A stretch of 9,496 nt of DNA from an uncultured Roseburia sp. (GTDB lineage: Bacteria; Bacillota; Clostridia; Lachnospirales; Lachnospiraceae), in assembly GCA_945928585.1 (NCBI GenBank), contig CAMENQ010000071.1:1-9496 (forward strand), given 5' to 3'. Below are positions 7,001 through 9,496 of the stretch, piece after piece (within the stretch, counting starts at the first letter, position 1; every line of letters starts with the position of its first letter). Under the pieces are notes generated by a model. The model had not been told where the DNA came from and ran no database searches. It saw only the letters and a list, made by a program, of their open reading frames with translations. Position numbers and translations under genes: made by a program.

Positions 7001-7529
7001 CTACGACCTTTACTGCAAAATGTTAAACGAAGCAGTGCTTGTAATGAAGGGCGAAAAAGAGGATACAGAGGATTACGAGACAGCCATAGATGTAAAGGCA
7101 GATGCGTTTATTCCGTCTTCTTATATAAGAAACGAACTGCAGAAGCTCAATATGTACAAGAAAATATCTCTCATAGAAGATGAATCAGAGTATGAGGATA
7201 TGCAGGATGAGCTTCTGGACAGATTCGGAGAGATGCCGAAGTCAGTTTCAAACCTTTTAAGAATAGCGCTTATAAAGGCAGGAGCCCATAAGGCACAGAT
7301 TACAGAGATAAAGGGCGACAGACAGAGACTTAAAATATCCGTATATCCTAAAGCAAAAATAGACATAAACATAATTCCCGATATGATAAAAAAGTATCGT
7401 AATGATATGAAATTCAGCGGAAACGGAGAGCCTTATTTTGAGTATATGCCAAAGGTACAGCTTAAAAATACAGATGAGCTGTTTGACAGAATGTCAGAGA
7501 TTGTCAATGACATAGAGAATTTAAAATAG
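4005..7529 (+). CDS. mfd: Transcription-repair coupling factor
   Basis: Mfd is a DNA translocase that pushes or removes RNA polymerase stalled at lesions and recruits UvrA for nucleotide excision repair. The 1174-residue length is normal. The N-terminal UvrB-homology region (about 30-340) has a degenerate Walker loop (GAIDSGQVH, 33-41, no GKT), as expected since this module has lost ATPase activity. A lysine-rich linker (about 485-500) leads to the RNA polymerase interaction domain (from about 505, IGDYVVHENHGLGIY). The motor follows: GDVGYGKT (656-663, Walker A), DEEQ (757-760), TATPIPRTLHMG (783-794, opening the TRG region) and RGRVGR (928-933, motif VI). The UvrA-binding-masking C-terminal domain occupies about 1020-1160. 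The start at 4005 has GGGAGG five bases upstream. It is cotranscribed with pth; its stop codon lies in a 15-base tandem repeat. Confidence 0.98.
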   Translation: MKQAMSRPMESVQELSLVKEQLNKAKKPIHISGAIDSGQVHLAAAIGETYRYKLFVTFTEQKAKEIYEDMRFFCSDTYYYPAKDFIFFSADIHGNLMLSQRMETIKAIREGKDVCIVTTIDGLLDKLVPMDIIKDNILTIDYDSVIEPEELKKRLISMGYERCEQVEAQGQFAVRGSIVDIFAPTESEPCRIDFWDDTIDSIKLFDPVSQRTIETADSVVIYPATEYILTEEMLENGINKIKEAAKNTEKVFREKQKNEEAHRIKTIIGDFVEQLSISRAGVSLDSYMDYFYGEAASLLEYLPFEDTVVFMDEPSRCHERCEAVVAEFKESMINRIEKGYALNGQADVLISTEQLFSAVERRKCILFTALDQKFKFMSAGEKYQVSVRNVNPYNNSFETLVKDLERYKKSAYRVLVLSASKTRGLRLAETLLNEFNINAFYSEEEDRVPVAGEVMVTYGNVHKGFEYPLIKFVVMTESDIFGTGKKKKKSKAKYSGQKIADFAELNIGDYVVHENHGLGIYRGIEKMEVDKTTKDYIKIEYDKGGNLYIPTTQFDMIQKYAGKDSGKPKLNKLGTKEWSQTKAKVRGAVRDVAKELVELYAARQAKSGYKYGEDTVWQREFEEMFPFEETDDQLAAIADTKKDMESTKIMDRLICGDVGYGKTEIAIRASFKAVQEGKQVAFLVPTTILAQQHYNTFLQRMKDFPVNIELMCRFRTPAQQKHAIEGLKRGTVEIVIGTHRLLSKDIAFKDLGLLIVDEEQRFGVTHKEKIKQLKKDIDVLTLTATPIPRTLHMGLVGIRDMSVLEEPPVDRLPIQTYVMEYNDEMVREAINRELARNGQVYYVYNRVNNIDEITNQIAKLVPDANVVFAHGQMSERKLEQIMYDFINGDIDVLVATTIIETGLDISNVNTIIIHDADKLGLSQLYQLRGRVGRSNRTSYAFLMYKRDKMLKEVAEKRLSAIREFTDLGSGFKIAMRDLEIRGAGNILGAEQHGHMEAVGYDLYCKMLNEAVLVMKGEKEDTEDYETAIDVKADAFIPSSYIRNELQKLNMYKKISLIEDESEYEDMQDELLDRFGEMPKSVSNLLRIALIKAGAHKAQITEIKGDRQRLKISVYPKAKIDINIIPDMIKKYRNDMKFSGNGEPYFEYMPKVQLKNTDELFDRMSEIVNDIENLK

Positions 7530-7566
7530 AAAGCATTTTAATAGAAAGCATTTTAATAAAAAGCAT
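7525..7566 (+). repeat. 15-base tandem repeat spanning the mfd stop codon
   Basis: AATAGAAAGCATTTT occurs at 7525-7539 and 7540-7554, exactly repeated, followed by a partial third copy with one change (7555-7566). The unit is five codons long, so each copy restates stop codons in the mfd frame (TAG, then TAA TAG, then TAA TAA, later TAA TGA). It looks like a recent slippage expansion in the mfd to SGNH-gene spacer. Confidence 0.9.
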
Positions 7567-7586
7567 ACAGGTAATGAGGATTATTT

Positions 7587-8561
7587 ATGGGAAAAAAACA
7601 AAAATATAAGTATAACCGGAAACAGGAAATAATTATTAACATTGTAAGTGCAATAATGGTTATTATGGCGGTTTTGGTAATAGTAATCAATATATTGCCG
7701 GATGATGATAAGTCTTTGGAAGTGGCAAAGCCTGCAGATACCACCGGGGAGGAAAAAATATCACAAAAGGAAATAGGCGGAATATCGGTAAACGATATGA
7801 CCGGCACAGAACCGGAAGGCGAAAGTGAACAAATAACCGAAGAAGAAGGTAATAACGTCACTGAGAGTGCTGCCAATAATAGCGAAACTGCAACGGAAGA
7901 TATGGTAACAGAACCGTCAGTGACAGTAAAGGAATATGATAACGTATCATGTGGCAGACTGGAGGAGACAAAATATGTCTCATCAGACTATTTTGATAAT
8001 ACATTATTTTTAGGTGACTCAAGAACAGTGGCACTTAGTTCAAATGGTTTTATAAAGTCTCAAAATACCTTTGCCGTAAACGGAATATCTCACGTGACAT
8101 TTTTGACACAGCAGTTTACAGACAGCGTGACAGGCGTGACCGGAGATATATATTCCATAGTAAAACAACGAAAGCCGGACAGAATTTACGTTGCGCTTGG
8201 TGTAAACGGAGTGGCATATATTGACAAAAACACATTTCTTGATAAATATGAACAGCTTATAGACGGACTTATGAAAGCATCACCGGAAAGCAGGATTATT
8301 ATTCAATGTATACTTCCGGTAAATGAAGAAAACTATACGGGTGGAAACCCTAATCTTAATAATAAAAACATAGATGCAATGAACGCAGAGCTTTTAAATT
8401 TAGCAGAGAGAAAAGAAATTTATTATCTTGATTTATCATATATTCTGAAAAATGAAAATAATAGTCTTGCTTCAATATATGACAATGGAGACGGACTGCA
8501 TTTTTCATTTACAGGATACAGCGCCGTATATGACGGAATATGCAGACATGGGGTGGATTAA
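7587..8561 (+). CDS. Membrane-anchored SGNH/GDSL-type hydrolase-like protein
   Basis: The 324-residue protein probably acts outside the cell membrane as an esterase or acyl/acetyl-hydrolase of the SGNH fold; the substrate is not visible from sequence. A basic N-terminus (KKQKYKYNRK) precedes one membrane span (about 14-37), and there is no lipobox, so it is likely a signal anchor. Residues 38-125 form an acidic, Ser/Thr/Glu-rich linker suited to crossing the wall. The catalytic domain (about 135-324) shows block I LGDSRT (142-147, nucleophile S145), a glycine in VNGIS (G166), block III GVNG (205-208, N207) and block V DGLHFS (302-307, D302 and H305). All catalytic residues are present. It starts 57 bases after mfd with GAGGA six bases upstream of its ATG and no terminator between, so it is probably the last gene of the pth-mfd operon. 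A wall-glycan O-acetyl esterase role is possible but unproven. Confidence 0.85.
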   Translation: MGKKQKYKYNRKQEIIINIVSAIMVIMAVLVIVINILPDDDKSLEVAKPADTTGEEKISQKEIGGISVNDMTGTEPEGESEQITEEEGNNVTESAANNSETATEDMVTEPSVTVKEYDNVSCGRLEETKYVSSDYFDNTLFLGDSRTVALSSNGFIKSQNTFAVNGISHVTFLTQQFTDSVTGVTGDIYSIVKQRKPDRIYVALGVNGVAYIDKNTFLDKYEQLIDGLMKASPESRIIIQCILPVNEENYTGGNPNLNNKNIDAMNAELLNLAERKEIYYLDLSYILKNENNSLASIYDNGDGLHFSFTGYSAVYDGICRHGVD

Positions 8562-8575
8562 ATTCTATTCAATAG

Positions 8576-9026
8576 CTGCTTGAATATATGTCTGCAAAGG
8601 ATGTGTATGAGATGGCTGAAGAAAGAATTGATAAGGGCAAATCAATAGGAATTGATTATTTGGAAAGAATGTCTGCGGAGGATGTAAGTCGCTTAGCAGT
8701 AAAGGGGTATAAAAATGGCAGGTCTGTGGATATGTACTTGGAATACATGGATTCAGACGGATTAAATGTAATTGCAGAGGACAAGCTGCTAAAGGGCAAG
8801 CCTTATAATAGGTATTTAGAGCGAATGGGAGCATGTGCGGCATATGAATTTGCAGTTAAGTCAATCCGTGAAGAAAAATTTGAGATAAGTGTTTTTACAG
8901 CATATGCCGGCAGAAGATATGGTAAAATTAGCAATAATGGAATATAAGAATGGAAAGCCGATAAGGGACTTTTTAGAATATATTGATTCAGATACCCTGA
9001 AAGAAATTATGCGGGATATAATATAA
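8576..9026 (+). pseudogene. Frameshifted, start-less remnant of a ~26-residue tandem-repeat protein
   Basis: I do not recognise the family. The stretch encodes five repeats of 26-27 residues, each close to M-S-A-E-D-V-x2-L-A-x3-Y-K-N-G-K-x4-Y-L-E-Y, then a truncated sixth ending DSDTLKEIMRDII. Repeats begin at the Met codons at 8588, 8669, 8747, 8825 and 8904. The first three and most of the fourth read in one frame; the fifth and sixth continue only one base out of register. The shift falls in AGTGTTTTTACAG (8888-8900): one inserted base there would restore a 26-residue repeat. Upstream, LLEY (8576-8587) is the end of an earlier repeat cut off by a TAG at 8573. The ATG at 8588 has no Shine-Dalgarno, consistent with a 5'-truncated gene. 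A short translated peptide or a programmed frameshift cannot be excluded. Confidence 0.7.
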
Positions 9027-9043
9027 AAATTAAATAAGGCTGG

Positions 9044-9147
9044 GAAAAGGAATGTCACACTAAATCAGGAACCTACATTATACAGGATATAAAATATAGT
9101 ATTTTATATAATCTGTAAGTTTCTGTTTTAGTGGGACAGTCTTTTTC
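9044..9147. repeat. 104-base near-palindrome, possible bidirectional terminator or MITE-like element
   Basis: The two halves fold back on each other along almost the whole length. Outer pairs are GAAAAGGA/TCTTTTTC, then TGTC/GACA, CACTAAA/TTTAGTG, CAGGAAC/GTTTCTG (one G-U), ACAG/CTGT and a perfect inner stem ATATAAAATA/TATTTTATAT with a three-base loop. The arms carry a few single mismatches and one asymmetric bulge (nine against two bases). The A-tract and T-tract at the edges would let it terminate transcription from either side. Its size is well beyond an ordinary terminator, so a small non-autonomous mobile element or joined insertion-sequence ends is an alternative. It contains no coding sequence. 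Confidence 0.75.
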
Positions 9148-9384
9148 ATATAGCAAGCCGTGCAATAATGTTGAGAAATAACCAAATGGTTAGTTGATAC
9201 ATATTTTGTCTTGATGATTATATACTCTAATCATAACAAAAAGACAGTAAATAATTGTTTATAATTAATAAAGAATATATGTAACATAAAGTATATATAC
9301 AAATGAGTAAAAGCTAAAAGAAACAAGAATAAGTTAAACATTAATTTAACAACCAAAAGAAAAAACGTTAATTGATAGCAATGA
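9148..9384. other. AT-rich gene-free stretch
   Basis: No reading frame of credible length or with a ribosome binding site was found on either strand. A six-base inverted repeat TAACCA/TGGTTA (9179-9192) and scattered TATAAT-like words are present, but no paired promoter boxes at proper spacing. It probably represents decayed accessory DNA. Confidence 0.5.
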
Positions 9385-9495
9385 TTTGTCTGGTGTAAAC
9401 TTTATGAAGGTAATGATGGCAACATTCTGACTCGTGGAAGAGGCAATTATGAGAATGATCCTGTTAAGAGAATGCAAGACCGAAAAAAGAATTAA
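9385..9495 (+). pseudogene. C-terminal coding fragment of an unrecognised protein
   Basis: After a TGA at 9382, one frame is open to a TAA at 9493-9495 and reads as a coherent hydrophilic C-terminus, including LYEGNDGNILTRGRGN (9400-9447) and NDPVKRMQDRKK. The composition and the glycine/arginine pattern look like real protein, while the preceding bases in all frames are interrupted and no start codon with a ribosome binding site exists. I read it as the 3' end of a truncated gene, perhaps from a mobile element as at the left edge, but I cannot name the family. Confidence 0.4.
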
Positions 9496-9496
9496 G

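Noticed and set aside
7553..7876. Minus-strand frame opposite the start of the SGNH gene
   Set aside because: The plus-strand protein has a clear ribosome binding site, signal anchor and catalytic blocks; the opposite frame shows none.
8861..9058. Minus-strand 65-codon frame near the right edge
   Set aside because: It is the reverse of the repeat-protein remnant, whose plus-strand repeats are clearly conserved at the protein level.

Overview
The window is AT-rich, with frequent AGA/AGG arginine and ATA isoleucine codons and strong GGAGG-type ribosome binding sites. The core gene order is pth followed directly by mfd. Together these suggest a low-GC Clostridia chromosome, most likely Lachnospiraceae; the lineage is inferred from codon style and gene type, not from a marker search.

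Left edge (1-1841) is accessory DNA. Positions about 92-260 hold a broken 3' remnant of a gene resembling the C-terminal region of mobile-element replication initiator proteins (DUF6017-like). A near-perfect sigma-A promoter lies in the tail of that remnant and drives an intact AbiE-type abortive infection / type IV toxin-antitoxin pair: abiEi (winged-helix antitoxin, 317-940) and abiEii (nucleotidyltransferase toxin, 927-1841), which overlap by 14 bases.

Middle (1842-8561) is core chromosome. A minus-strand gene (1970-3091) encodes an unrecognised four-span membrane protein with a large extracytoplasmic acidic domain, and a hairpin terminator (1875-1898) follows it. After a divergent intergenic region comes a plus-strand cluster: pth (peptidyl-tRNA hydrolase), mfd (transcription-repair coupling factor) and a membrane-anchored SGNH/GDSL hydrolase-like protein. 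They are separated by only 26 and 57 bases with no terminator seen between them, so they probably form one operon. The pth leader is the most unusual stretch: a 9-bp and a 7-bp perfect helix interlock in H-type pseudoknot order just before the Shine-Dalgarno, and an upstream segment can compete for the first helix.

Right edge (8562-9496) is decayed or accessory. A protein built of ~26-residue tandem repeats is present only as a frameshifted, start-less remnant (8576-9026). It is followed by a 104-base near-palindrome (9044-9147) that may be a terminator or a MITE-like element, about 240 bases of AT-rich DNA with no gene, and a short C-terminal coding fragment (9385-9495) of an unrecognised protein. 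No tRNA, rRNA, CRISPR array or intact transposase was seen.
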